Made by a program: the position numbers and the translations under genes. Shown here in pieces: positions 1-7,979 of a DNA stretch of 55,316 nt; the first letter of the stretch is position 1, and each line of letters opens with the position of its first letter. Under the pieces are notes generated by a model. The model was not told the origin of the DNA. It did not search any database and worked only from the letters and a program-made list of their open reading frames with translations. The stretch comes from Lachnospiraceae bacterium. Its GTDB lineage: Bacteria > Bacillota > Clostridia > Lachnospirales > Lachnospiraceae. The DNA is taken from NCBI GenBank assembly GCA_017518185.1, contig JAFWWB010000036.1:1-55316 (forward strand), written 5' to 3'.

Positions 1-209
1 GGAACTTAGGAATGAGCGGAGAACGCATACAAGCAGCCCTGAACAAGTTGAAATTGGATGCCATTACAGACGAAATTTATAGATTTATGGATGTGTATGA
101 CACGGATCAGTAAATGATCATTAAAGCATTCAACATCGAGATTCCGGCCAAACTATATCGCAGGACTGAATTGAAAGAAATCAAGACCGGAACGAAGATT
201 TTCACGTAG
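1..209 (+). pseudogene. C-terminal remnant of a probable transposase, with in-frame stop
   Basis: The open frame enters from outside the window and reads to a TAA at 111-113. It continues in the same frame from an ATG at 114 to a TAG at 207-209. The two pieces read as one protein end: a helical segment followed by a basic tail with the residues KLYRRTELKEIK. This resembles the C-terminus of IS1634-like (IS4 superfamily) transposases, judged from memory only. The internal stop suggests decay, or alternatively a nonsense substitution in a recent copy. A short direct repeat GTAGGTAC occurs at 206-213 and 220-227, overlapping the final stop. The rest of the element lies upstream of the window, so the family call is tentative. 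Confidence 0.35.
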
Positions 210-283
210 GTACTTAAAAGTAGGTACATTTTCTCAAAAACTGAAAAGCATTAGAAATACTACGTTTTAGCGCTCAAATCAAG

Positions 284-319
284 GAACCGGAGCCCAACAG
301 GACTCCGGTTCTACCTTTT
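284..319 (+). terminator. Rho-independent terminator
   Basis: A perfect 9 bp stem, GAACCGGAG (284-292) with CTCCGGTTC (303-311), is followed after a few bases by a run of five T on the + strand. It would end transcription coming from the transposase remnant. It also lies beyond the 3' end of degV on the other strand, where no T-run follows. From 320 to 387 nothing else is apparent. Confidence 0.7.
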
Positions 320-387
320 TAAGTGGCAAACTCGGGTTTTACCACGAAAAGCCTATAATAGCAATATGCCGCGGTTAAACCGGCCCT

Positions 388-1266
388 TCAGTTCTCCCGC
401 CCTTTTCCCATGAAGATGCAGGCCAGGGTACCGGGGCCACAGTGGGCTCCGATCACGGGCCCCACTATCTGGATCCGTATATCATGAAGGGCAGGGATAC
501 GCTCTTTCAGCATACCGGCCAGTGCCTCAGCTTCTTCAGGGACATCACCGTGCATGAGGATAAGGGTCTGCTCCTCCGGATGCTCGATATCCCGGGCCGT
601 GTATTCCACTATGGTGTTCAGCGCTTTTTTCTGCCCGCGCACACGCTCAACGGATTCCATCTTTCCGCTTTTTCCTATACAGATGATGGGTTTTATATTC
701 ATGACGGTACCGAAAACAGCGCTGGTAGCAGTTATACGTCCGCCTCTGGCCAGATACTTAAAGTCGCCCACGGTCATCCAGACCTGGGATTTCATTCGGT
801 TGTCCAGCACCCACTGCGCCACTTCCTCCATGGGACGGCCCTGTTCATAAAGCTTATGTGCCCCAAGCACCAGAAGAGTCATGGTACCTGATATGGAAAG
901 CGTATCAACAACCATAAACTTCCTCTCCGGATACTTTTCCAGCAGCTGCTCCCGCGCCTCGTTCAGATTGGCAAAGGTTCCGCTCATGGCGGACGAAAAA
1001 GCGATGAAGAGTATATCCTTTTTGCTGATCACCGGTTCAAGTATCTCCAGATATGCTTCCACAGGCAGCAGAGAGGTAGACGGCACCGAACCGGCCCGCA
1101 TGCGGTCAAGCAGCCTCTTCTCTACATCACTGCGGCCATTGTCATCCATGCACGCCCGGTTATCAAGCGTATACGGCATGGAAACAACGGGTATATTCAT
1201 CTCATCCGCCATATACCAGGGCAGATCGCTGTCCGAATCCGTCATGAACACGTAATCCTGTTCCAT
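388..1266 (-). CDS. DegV family fatty-acid-binding protein
   Basis: A 292-residue protein of the DegV (FakB-like) family, which binds a fatty acid and in characterised systems presents it to the kinase FakA for phosphorylation. Visible family features are the N-terminal TDSDSDLP segment, TSLLP near residue 65, the FSSAMSGTF loop near residue 90, and the C-terminal stretch GPVIGAHCGPGTLA. The start at 1266 (MEQDYVF) was chosen over a longer frame because TAAGGAGAAGG lies just upstream and the longer frame would run into plsY. It is divergent from plsY, the acyltransferase that uses acyl-phosphate, so the two may share a lipid-precursor role; that link is inference. No FakA gene is in the window. 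Confidence 0.88.
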   Translation of the reverse strand: MEQDYVFMTDSDSDLPWYMADEMNIPVVSMPYTLDNRACMDDNGRSDVEKRLLDRMRAGSVPSTSLLPVEAYLEILEPVISKKDILFIAFSSAMSGTFANLNEAREQLLEKYPERKFMVVDTLSISGTMTLLVLGAHKLYEQGRPMEEVAQWVLDNRMKSQVWMTVGDFKYLARGGRITATSAVFGTVMNIKPIICIGKSGKMESVERVRGQKKALNTIVEYTARDIEHPEEQTLILMHGDVPEEAEALAGMLKERIPALHDIRIQIVGPVIGAHCGPGTLACIFMGKGREN

Positions 1267-1350
1267 ATCCTTCTCCTTATCCCGAACCCCCGCTTCCAAC
1301 ATCGCAGCATAAGTGTTATAATATCCCGCGATTGTTGAAAGGAGTTTTTT

Positions 1351-1983
1351 ATGTTCGCCATAAAACTTATAGTCTGCGCCCTTGCCGGCTACGCACTGGG
1401 CAACTTTTCCACCGGCATCCTCGTAGGAAAGCTCTTCGCCCATAAAGACATACGCGAAGTGGGCAGCGGCAGCTCCGGATCCACCAATGTCATACGCAGC
1501 TTCGGGCTCCTTCCCGGGCTGCTCACGGTAGCAGGAGATTTCCTTAAAGGCCTGGCAGCCGCACTGATCGGTCAGGCTCTCTGCGGAACCGCCGGGCTTC
1601 TGGTATGCGGCATCGCGTCAGTCATCGGCCACGACTATCCCGCGCTCTTCGGCTTCAAAGGCGGAAAAGGCATCATCACCTCTCTGGGTGTTATCCTTGT
1701 GATCGAGCCCTGGCTTGCTCCCGCTCTGTTCCTGCTTGAGCTCCTGATCGCAGTGGTCACAAAATACATGTCAGTGGGCGCGATCATCATAATGCTGCTG
1801 TTTCCTGCCGCCATCGTTTTTCTCTTCAGCCAGAACCCGGATTTTTTACTGCTTCTTGCAGGTTCCCTGGTGATATCGGCACTGGCCATATTCCGGCATA
1901 AAGCCAACATCGTCCGCCTTATACAGGGCAAAGAGAGCCGCTTTGAGGCTGAAAAGATCCTTAAGTCTAAGCGCCCCAGATAA
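1351..1983 (+). CDS. plsY: Acyl-phosphate glycerol-3-phosphate acyltransferase PlsY
   Basis: A 210-residue integral membrane enzyme that moves the acyl group from acyl-phosphate to glycerol-3-phosphate, the first step of phospholipid synthesis. Motif 1 (GSGSSGSTNVIRSFG, about residues 38-52) and motif 2 (GHDYPALFGFKGGKG, about residues 90-105) are intact, and several hydrophobic helices are evident. The start is supported by GAAAGGAG shortly upstream. A TATAAT box at 1317-1322 with a weak TTCCAA 17 bp upstream may be its promoter. The 3' end overlaps the convergent PAS-CPBP gene by 17 bp. Confidence 0.95.
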   Translation: MFAIKLIVCALAGYALGNFSTGILVGKLFAHKDIREVGSGSSGSTNVIRSFGLLPGLLTVAGDFLKGLAAALIGQALCGTAGLLVCGIASVIGHDYPALFGFKGGKGIITSLGVILVIEPWLAPALFLLELLIAVVTKYMSVGAIIIMLLFPAAIVFLFSQNPDFLLLLAGSLVISALAIFRHKANIVRLIQGKESRFEAEKILKSKRPR

Positions 1984-3013
1984 CGGTAAGGGAGAGCCCC
2001 AGGAAATAATGAGGTATGCAAAGTCCCCAGATAGTTCCCTGCCTGCTGTAAATAAATCCGAAAACGCTCAGAAGCAGCGTGGCGCCTATCATGAAAACCA
2101 GCCCCTTATGCAGGTGCAGTGCACCGAAATAAAGTGATGAGATGATGATGGCCACCACATCGGGAGTATTCTCCGGCAGCACCATCCTAAGTGCCCCCTG
2201 CATAGCTCCTCTTGTTATGAGCTCCTGCGAAAAGACAGTCAGAGGGTATATCGTTTCTCCAAGGCTCCACAGATCCCAGCGGAAAAACGGGGCTTCCGGA
2301 TCCATGACACCGTTTTTCCTGAGCAGCAGCTTTACCGTCAGCATTATCATTATCATAACAGCCGTAAGCAGCGCATTCGATAACAAAGACTTTTTCAGCC
2401 CCTTAGTACCAAGACCGAAATCTGCTACCGTCAGGCTTGTAAAGCGAAGTCCGAACAGTGTGCCTATGACGCCGAAGGTCATGAAAACCGTCGTCATATT
2501 CTCCGCCGTGAGCAGATTTTTCCCCGCAGCGATCCATATACAATAGGCAAAATTATAGAGCACAAAGATCGCCAGCATGGCTATGAGGATCTTAGTTGCA
2601 TCGAAATATCTTATCCTCAGCCGGTGCTCTTCAGTGATATCCGAAAACTGCAGTATCACTCCTATCTTTTCACGCTGATCCTCCGAAAACGCATAGGATG
2701 AGCTTATCTGAAGGAAAAGCTCCCCGCCCTCCGGCAGCTTATAGCGCAGCTCGCCTTTATGCACCCTGTCTTTATCGTACACGCTGTCCAGGACGAACTG
2801 ATGCAGCTCGTCATTTCCTTTGTCACCGTCCATCAACAGGGCATACTTCATGCCCGTATGTATGTCCTTCCTGCCCAGCAGTTCCTCCACCCTCGGATTA
2901 AAATACACAATGCTTCCCGAAGTATCCACGAGCATGACGGCATCCTTAAGATCCCTGGTGATCCTGGATACCATTGCCATATCAGTTCTGCCCATGCCCT
3001 CTTCAGCCATCAT
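1967..3013 (-). CDS. PAS domain-CPBP intramembrane protease fusion
   Basis: A 348-residue protein. About residues 15-140 form a PAS/PAC sensor module (AVMLVDTSGSIVYFNPRVEELLG; VILQFSDITEEHR). The rest holds several membrane helices and a CPBP (Abi, Rce1-like) protease core. The core shows a motif-1 variant QELITR in place of EExxxR, then FGALHLH, and a later PHYFLG histidine. CPBP proteins are membrane metalloproteases linked to prenyl-protein processing, bacteriocin immunity and transporter scaffolding; the substrate here is unknown. The start overlaps the stop of the upstream membrane-protein gene by 11 bp, with GGAGG-AAGGAG ahead, suggesting translational coupling. A soluble PAS sensor on a CPBP core is unusual. 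Confidence 0.8.
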   Translation of the reverse strand: MMAEEGMGRTDMAMVSRITRDLKDAVMLVDTSGSIVYFNPRVEELLGRKDIHTGMKYALLMDGDKGNDELHQFVLDSVYDKDRVHKGELRYKLPEGGELFLQISSSYAFSEDQREKIGVILQFSDITEEHRLRIRYFDATKILIAMLAIFVLYNFAYCIWIAAGKNLLTAENMTTVFMTFGVIGTLFGLRFTSLTVADFGLGTKGLKKSLLSNALLTAVMIMIMLTVKLLLRKNGVMDPEAPFFRWDLWSLGETIYPLTVFSQELITRGAMQGALRMVLPENTPDVVAIIISSLYFGALHLHKGLVFMIGATLLLSVFGFIYSRQGTIWGLCIPHYFLGLSLTVIWGA

Positions 3014-3923
3014 TCTCCTTCCTCCCGTTCAGGAAGCCTTTGAGATATGCTTTTGCCAGTTCTTCCTCGTCAACCCCGTATTTATCCGCAAGAAAAGCAA
3101 GTACATCAAGAGGAAACTGTGCATTCCCCTTTTTCACTTCCCTTCCCCTGACACTGCCCAGGCCGTAGGCCTCTATCTTCAGCTCTATGGGATCGACATC
3201 TTCCTTCCAGTAGCTGAGCATTTTCCTGTGCCGTCTGGCATTCAGTGCGTTTACGGCAGCTCCGAGGAGCAGGCTCACGAGGAATCCCATGATCAGGAGC
3301 ACGATGATAACAACAGCTATGGGTATGTTCTGCTGTGTCAGCAGATATATGTCAGGCCAGCCTCCGTTTTCCTCACCTACTATCACCACATTGACAAAAT
3401 AGACCACCATGTATGCCGTAAAAGGTATCATGCCGATAAAGCAGTCCTTCAAATTAAAGCGGTGCCTGTTTTCTATCTGCAGGAAAGCAAGCAGTATAAG
3501 GATCGGGCTCACAACATGCAGCAGGAAATTGAAGCCGCCGAAAGCGCTCTTGGGATCTGCACTGCTCATAAAAGCCATCACAAAGACCATCACGATGGTT
3601 ATCGAACACACGGAGAGATAATGCATGACGGCTACCCATTCCGGAAGGATAAACTGCTTCTTCCGGATCCCGTCCACGGCAAAGGGAACGACGAATGCCG
3701 AAGTCGTCAGCGCCAGCGTATTGGAGATCATTGTAAAATATATGAAGGAATGAAAACCGTCGGCATGCAACACTACCACCGTATTGATAACACCTGCAAT
3801 AATGCCCGTGAAAGAAAGGAACAGCGTGAGCAGGCAGCAGCACAGCGCGATGATGCTGTGATAACGGTACAGCTTTGTCATGTATTCACGGTTCTGATGT
3901 GTTGTTTCAGGTACAGATCTCAC
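3003..3923 (-). CDS. Polytopic membrane protein, Pr6Pr-like
   Basis: A 306-residue protein with six or seven hydrophobic helices over about residues 20-240 and a basic/acidic cytoplasmic tail of about 65 residues. The helix-2 region (FIYFTMISNTLAL) and the overall pattern resemble the Pr6Pr membrane-protein family, which has no assigned function. The start is a GTG sharing its first bases with the TAG stop of the upstream glycosyltransferase (TAGTG); an ATG 14 codons further in is a less well supported alternative. Gene overlap on both sides indicates one operon with the GT4 and PAS-CPBP genes. Confidence 0.65.
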   Translation of the reverse strand: MRSVPETTHQNREYMTKLYRYHSIIALCCCLLTLFLSFTGIIAGVINTVVVLHADGFHSFIYFTMISNTLALTTSAFVVPFAVDGIRKKQFILPEWVAVMHYLSVCSITIVMVFVMAFMSSADPKSAFGGFNFLLHVVSPILILLAFLQIENRHRFNLKDCFIGMIPFTAYMVVYFVNVVIVGEENGGWPDIYLLTQQNIPIAVVIIVLLIMGFLVSLLLGAAVNALNARRHRKMLSYWKEDVDPIELKIEAYGLGSVRGREVKKGNAQFPLDVLAFLADKYGVDEEELAKAYLKGFLNGRKENDG

Positions 3924-5089
3924 TACTTTCTGCCTTTCTTTTTCTCTTCAACGGCAGCTTTATACAGCCTGTTTACCGCTCCTGCATAGGCATCAACCGA
4001 AAAATTTTCTGCTTTGGCGGCTGAGCTCCGTCCCATCCCGGCGCGGAGTCCTCCGTCCCTTAGAAGCTTAAGAGCGCAGGAAACAAACTCCCTGCCCGAA
4101 TGCCATGCAAAACCGTTGACACCATGCTCAAGAACCCCTTCCAGGCATCTGTCTGCACTGCATAAAAGCGGGAGCCCGGCACACATCGCTTCGAGGTAGC
4201 TCATACTGTGTACCTCTGAACGGGCTACGGCTGCATATATATCGCCTGCCGCAAAATAACGCCAAACCTCTTCAGGTGCTATCCTGCCGGTAAATATAAC
4301 ACAGTCACGGATACCAAGCTTATCCGCCAGCCTCTCCAGCCTCTTTTTATACGGCCCGTCCCCGACTATCAGGAATCTTACATTCTCCCTTCTTCTGAGG
4401 ATCGCCGTAAAGAACAGCAAAAGCTTATCTATCTGTTTTTCAATGCTGAGTCTGGAGACCGTGACCAGCACTCCGGTATCTTCCGGAATGCCTAACGCCC
4501 TTCTGAACTCACTCCTTTCACTGTCCGTGAACCTGTTTTTATACTTTCCGGTATCCACACCGTTCGGGATGACCACAAGCCGGTCACGTACCTTCGTGAG
4601 AATAGGAAAGTCCAGCGCTTTGGCCGACGGAACTATAACTTTTACAGCCGGCCCATATAGTCTGCCTCCCACATATACGGAGACAGCTTTAAGCATCGGC
4701 AGTGAAAAGAATTTTCCGAAAGCATAAAGGTCATAAAAGGCATGACAGGTCTTTATGAGTACTGCGCCTGTATGTTTCTTTATCTCCAGGGCCAGGCTGT
4801 ATGCGGAACCTTCTGTATGGACATGTATCACATCGGGTTTCCAGGCTTCAAGGCTTAAGACCAGGGGATCGTTCTTCGCAAAGCTTATGCGCATGCCCGG
4901 ATAATACAGGGCCGGATACGATCTGATATAGTAATCATCTCCTTTTCTGAAGGAACTGTTCCTGTCAGAAAGGGAAAGGGTCCTTACCTCATGCCCCAGC
5001 CGTCTCAGGCCGGCGCTCAGAGCCAATACAGAGGTCGTAACACCGCTCACATTATACAGATTGCAATCCGTAGCTAAGAGGATATTCAT
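3923..5089 (-). CDS. GT4 family glycosyltransferase
   Basis: A 388-residue GT-B fold enzyme. The N-terminal half starts MNILLATDCNLYNVSGV, a typical acceptor-side glycine loop. The C-terminal half has the GT4 E-x7-E motif EVHSMSYLE followed by AMCAGLP. Proteins of this type include the monoglucosyl-diacylglycerol synthases of Gram-positive bacteria, so a lipid acceptor is plausible, but the substrate cannot be read from sequence. It is the first gene of a three-gene operon with two membrane proteins. Its promoter ends only 11 bases before the ATG and no Shine-Dalgarno is seen, so the mRNA may be nearly leaderless. Confidence 0.85.
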   Translation of the reverse strand: MNILLATDCNLYNVSGVTTSVLALSAGLRRLGHEVRTLSLSDRNSSFRKGDDYYIRSYPALYYPGMRISFAKNDPLVLSLEAWKPDVIHVHTEGSAYSLALEIKKHTGAVLIKTCHAFYDLYAFGKFFSLPMLKAVSVYVGGRLYGPAVKVIVPSAKALDFPILTKVRDRLVVIPNGVDTGKYKNRFTDSERSEFRRALGIPEDTGVLVTVSRLSIEKQIDKLLLFFTAILRRRENVRFLIVGDGPYKKRLERLADKLGIRDCVIFTGRIAPEEVWRYFAAGDIYAAVARSEVHSMSYLEAMCAGLPLLCSADRCLEGVLEHGVNGFAWHSGREFVSCALKLLRDGGLRAGMGRSSAAKAENFSVDAYAGAVNRLYKAAVEEKKKGRK

Positions 5090-5100
5090 AACAACTAACG

Positions 5101-5128
5101 ATTATACAACCTTTGGGCCTCTTTGCAA
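5101..5128 (-). promoter_or_regulatory. Promoter of the GT4 operon
   Basis: On the minus strand, TTGCAA (5123-5128) and TATAAT (5101-5106) are separated by 16 bp. The predicted transcription start falls about 4-5 bases before the ATG at 5089. Confidence 0.6.
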
Positions 5129-5156
5129 ATATCAACTTTCAACATCCGTTTTGAAT

Positions 5157-5185
5157 AAAAAAAGACCGGCGCGATGCCGGTCTTT
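5157..5185 (-). terminator. Terminator of the metal-efflux operon
   Basis: A perfect 10 bp stem, AAAGACCGGC (5161-5170) and GCCGGTCTTT (5176-5185), is followed on the minus strand by a run of seven T (5157-5163). It lies 11 bp beyond the ArsR stop codon. Confidence 0.9.
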
Positions 5186-5196
5186 GTGATGTATGA

Positions 5197-5505
5197 TCAC
5201 GCCTCCCGAACGTGTTCTAAAGCCTGGCGCATCATGGAATATACATGATCGTCCGCCAGGGAATAGTATACCCGCTTACCGTCCCGCCGTCCTTTCACCA
5301 GACGCCCGGTCTTCAGGATACGCAGCTGGTGTGAAACTGCGGACTGGCTTATGTTCAGAGCCTCCGTCAGATCCTCCACACATCTCTCGCCGCCGATCAG
5401 GGCGCAGAGTATATTCAGTCTGCTGACATCTCCAAAGAGCTTAAAGAGCTCGGAGCAGTCATATATCTCCTCCCCGTCGGGGTATTTTAAAGAACCGGTA
5501 TCCAT
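5197..5505 (-). CDS. ArsR/SmtB-family metal-sensing repressor
   Basis: A 102-residue winged-helix repressor. The recognition helix region is ISQSAVSHQLRILK (about residues 52-65). The C-terminal helix carries D-x-H-x10-H-x2-E (DDHV...EHVRE), which matches the alpha-5 zinc/cobalt site of SmtB and CzrA. The alpha-3 CxCxxC site of CadC is absent: only one cysteine is present in ERCVEDL. A Zn(II)/Co(II)-type sensor is therefore inferred rather than Cd/Pb. It is the last gene of the operon, 4 bp after the ATPase stop, which suggests autoregulation. Confidence 0.92.
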   Translation of the reverse strand: MDTGSLKYPDGEEIYDCSELFKLFGDVSRLNILCALIGGERCVEDLTEALNISQSAVSHQLRILKTGRLVKGRRDGKRVYYSLADDHVYSMMRQALEHVREA

Positions 5506-5509
5506 ATCG

Positions 5510-7531
5510 TCACACCTTCTTTACAAATAGCGCCCTTATGGCGTTTATCACCGCAAGCACCATAACTCCCACATCCGCGAAGATGGCCATCCACATATTG
5601 GCTATGCCGAAAGCCCCGAGGATAAGGCAGAGCAGCTTGATGCCTATGGCAAAATAAATATTCTCATAAACTATGGTCATACACTTTCTTGAGATCCGTA
5701 TGGCCTTGGCGATCTTGGCCGGATCGTCGTCCATAAGAACGATATCCGCGGCTTCTATGGCAGCATCGGAACCCAGCGCCCCCATGGCTATGCCTATATC
5801 CGCCCTGGAGAGCACCGGCGCATCGTTGATACCGTCGCCCACAAAAGCCAGGATCTCCTTAGGCTTCTTATCGGCAAGAAGCTCTTCCACAGCCTTAACC
5901 TTATCCTCCGGCAGCAGTTCGCTCTTTACTTCATCTATGCCCAGCTCCGCGGCAACGCTCTCCGCCACCTTCTCCGAATCGCCGGTGAGCATGACACTCC
6001 GCCTCACTCCGGCCTTCTTCAGTGCCGCCACTGCCTCCCTGGCAGTGGGCTTGTTCACATCCGAGATCAGTATATGCCCTGCATATTCACCGTCCACGGC
6101 CACGTGCACCACGGTTCCCACATAATGACAGACCATGGCTTCTATGCCCTTCATGTCCATGAGCTTACGGTTACCGGCAACTATCTCCCGTCCGTCCACT
6201 ATGGCCACGATGCCGTTTCCGCCTATCTCCTCAACGCTTCCCACCCTGTCCTTCATGATGCGGTGCTCGCCTCTGTACATCTTCTTATCCGTCGAAGGCA
6301 CGGGAACAGCTATACCGGTATCAGGATCCGTTTTCCAGATCACGCCCTCCTGATAGGTCTTTATTATGCTCTTCGCAATGGGGTGGCTGGACATGCACTC
6401 GGCATGAGCCGTATATTCCAGCAGCTTTGCATTATCGATGCTGCTGTGATGAACGCCCTTGACCTCAAATACACCTTTTGTCATGGTGCCGGTCTTATCA
6501 AAAGCCACGATCCCTGTCTTCGATAGAGCTTCAAGATAGTTGGAGCCTTTTACCAGTATACCGGCGTTTCCTGCGCCGCCTATGCCGGCAAAGAAAGTAA
6601 GCGGTATGCTTATGACCAGTGCGCAGGGGCAGCTTATTACCAGGAAGGTCAGCGCCCTGTATATCCACTGTCCCCAGAACATTCCTTTACCGAATATCAT
6701 AAGAAACAGGGGCGGCAGTATGGCCAGAGCCAGAGCGCAGCCGCACACCGCCGGCGTGTAATACTTTGCGAAACGTGATATGAAATCCTCGGACTTTGAC
6801 TTTCTCGAAGAGGAATTCTCCACCAGCTCCAGTATCTTTGAAACAGTGGATTCCCCGAATTCCTTAGTGGTCCGGAGCTTTATCACTCCTGTCATATTTA
6901 TGCAGCCGCTGATTACCTCATCGCCTTCACCGGCCTCCCTGGGAAGGCTTTCTCCGGTAAGTGCCGAGGTGTTCAAAGTAGTGCGGCCCTCGGTGATGAT
7001 ACCGTCGATCGGAATCTTCTCCCCGGGCTTGACCGTAACAACGGTTCCTATCTCCACCTCATCGGGATCCACCTGCACAAGCTCTCCGTCCTGCTCGATA
7101 TTGGCGTGGTCCGGTCTTATGTCCATAAGAGCCGAGATGTTCCTTCTGCTCTTTCCCACCGCATAGCTCTGGAAGAGCTCACCCGTCTGATAAAAGAGCA
7201 TAACGGCTATAGCCTCGGTATAATCGCCGTTCTGCTCCACCAAAGCAACGGCTATGGCTCCCACGGTCGCTACCACCATCAGGAAGTTCTCATCAAAGAC
7301 CTGCCTGTTAAGTATGCCCTTGAAGGCCTTTCTCAGGATGTCATACCCCACGACCAGATACGGTATCATATACAGGATGAACCATACCGGCTCCCGGATC
7401 GCCCATTCGTTGATGATCTCCCCTTCTTCCGTCCTGTGTTCGCCAAAAAAATCATACGCAAAGTGCAGCGCTATCATCAGCGCCGCAGCAATGATTATCC
7501 GTATGAGCATTTTTTTCTGTTTCTTATTCAT
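5510..7531 (-). CDS. P1B-type heavy-metal-translocating ATPase
   Basis: A 673-residue metal-efflux ATPase. It has membrane helices at the N-terminus, TGES in the actuator domain, the SCPCALVIS metal-binding helix, DKTGTMTKG with the phosphorylated Asp, the SHPIA nucleotide-domain motif and GDGINDAP. CPC with these flanks is typical of Zn/Cd/Pb (and some Cu) exporters; the neighbouring alpha-5-type ArsR sensor favours Zn/Cd. It has no N-terminal heavy-metal-associated domain; a separate 72-residue HMA protein is encoded 115 bp upstream. It sits second in an operon of HMA protein, ATPase and ArsR. Confidence 0.95.
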   Translation of the reverse strand: MNKKQKKMLIRIIIAAALMIALHFAYDFFGEHRTEEGEIINEWAIREPVWFILYMIPYLVVGYDILRKAFKGILNRQVFDENFLMVVATVGAIAVALVEQNGDYTEAIAVMLFYQTGELFQSYAVGKSRRNISALMDIRPDHANIEQDGELVQVDPDEVEIGTVVTVKPGEKIPIDGIITEGRTTLNTSALTGESLPREAGEGDEVISGCINMTGVIKLRTTKEFGESTVSKILELVENSSSRKSKSEDFISRFAKYYTPAVCGCALALAILPPLFLMIFGKGMFWGQWIYRALTFLVISCPCALVISIPLTFFAGIGGAGNAGILVKGSNYLEALSKTGIVAFDKTGTMTKGVFEVKGVHHSSIDNAKLLEYTAHAECMSSHPIAKSIIKTYQEGVIWKTDPDTGIAVPVPSTDKKMYRGEHRIMKDRVGSVEEIGGNGIVAIVDGREIVAGNRKLMDMKGIEAMVCHYVGTVVHVAVDGEYAGHILISDVNKPTAREAVAALKKAGVRRSVMLTGDSEKVAESVAAELGIDEVKSELLPEDKVKAVEELLADKKPKEILAFVGDGINDAPVLSRADIGIAMGALGSDAAIEAADIVLMDDDPAKIAKAIRISRKCMTIVYENIYFAIGIKLLCLILGAFGIANMWMAIFADVGVMVLAVINAIRALFVKKV

Positions 7532-7646
7532 CGTTCCGCTATACCTTTTACATTTTGGGATTTCACAAGGATTGCTCCTATGCTTCGCAGTTCATGCGGA
7601 CTCCGCTCCGGTCAGTACTTAACGCGTGCCGCCGGATCGCAGCCAC

Positions 7647-7865
7647 CTACAGAAATATCTCGCAGTCGTCCTCAACCTTCTTGCAGTTCTTCAGTACTTC
7701 CTTCATCACTGCATCCACATCGGCGCCCTCTTCAAATTCCACGTTCATCTTAAGGCTCATGAAGCTCACGCTGCAGTCCTTCACTCCCGCCGTCTTCTTT
7801 GCGGCGTCCTCCATCTTGTTTGCACAGTTCGCGCAGTCCACGTCGATCTTGTATGACTTTTTCAT
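7647..7865 (-). CDS. Small heavy-metal-associated (HMA) domain protein
   Basis: A 72-residue ferredoxin-fold metal carrier with the metal site DCANCANKME (CxxC at about residues 11-14). An acidic region, EFEEGADVD, and a late Cys-Asp pair follow. It matches the HMA domain that is usually fused to the N-terminus of P1B ATPases, and here probably delivers metal to, or regulates, the ATPase encoded next. The start has an excellent AGGAGGAG upstream. First gene of the operon. Confidence 0.92.
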   Translation of the reverse strand: MKKSYKIDVDCANCANKMEDAAKKTAGVKDCSVSFMSLKMNVEFEEGADVDAVMKEVLKNCKKVEDDCEIFL

Positions 7866-7906
7866 TGCCTTTCTCCTCCTGTTTTGTTGGATTTGATTTG
7901 TTATTT

Positions 7907-7930
7907 ACATATGCGCAGTTGTTCATATGT
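7907..7930. promoter_or_regulatory. Probable ArsR operator
   Basis: An inverted repeat of two 12 bp halves, ACATATGCGCAG and TTGTTCATATGT; 9 of 12 positions are symmetric and the outer ACATATG/CATATGT is perfect. The form resembles ArsR/SmtB operators of the ATATGAACA-type. It lies just after the -10 box, over the predicted transcription start, where a bound repressor would block initiation. Confidence 0.75.
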
Positions 7931-7937
7931 TGATGCC

Positions 7938-7965
7938 ATTATACATCATTTTCCAGAGTTGTCAA
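7938..7965 (-). promoter_or_regulatory. Promoter of the metal-efflux operon
   Basis: On the minus strand, a perfect TTGACA (7960-7965) and a perfect TATAAT (7938-7943) are separated by 16 bp. Such a strong promoter fits a repressor-controlled operon. Confidence 0.85.
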
Positions 7966-7979
7966 CTGTTTTTTTTGTA

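Noticed and set aside
2820-3989. Long open frame on the + strand opposite the membrane-protein gene
   Set aside because: Low-complexity, His-rich translation with no domain; the minus strand encodes a convincing membrane protein with gene overlaps and a start.
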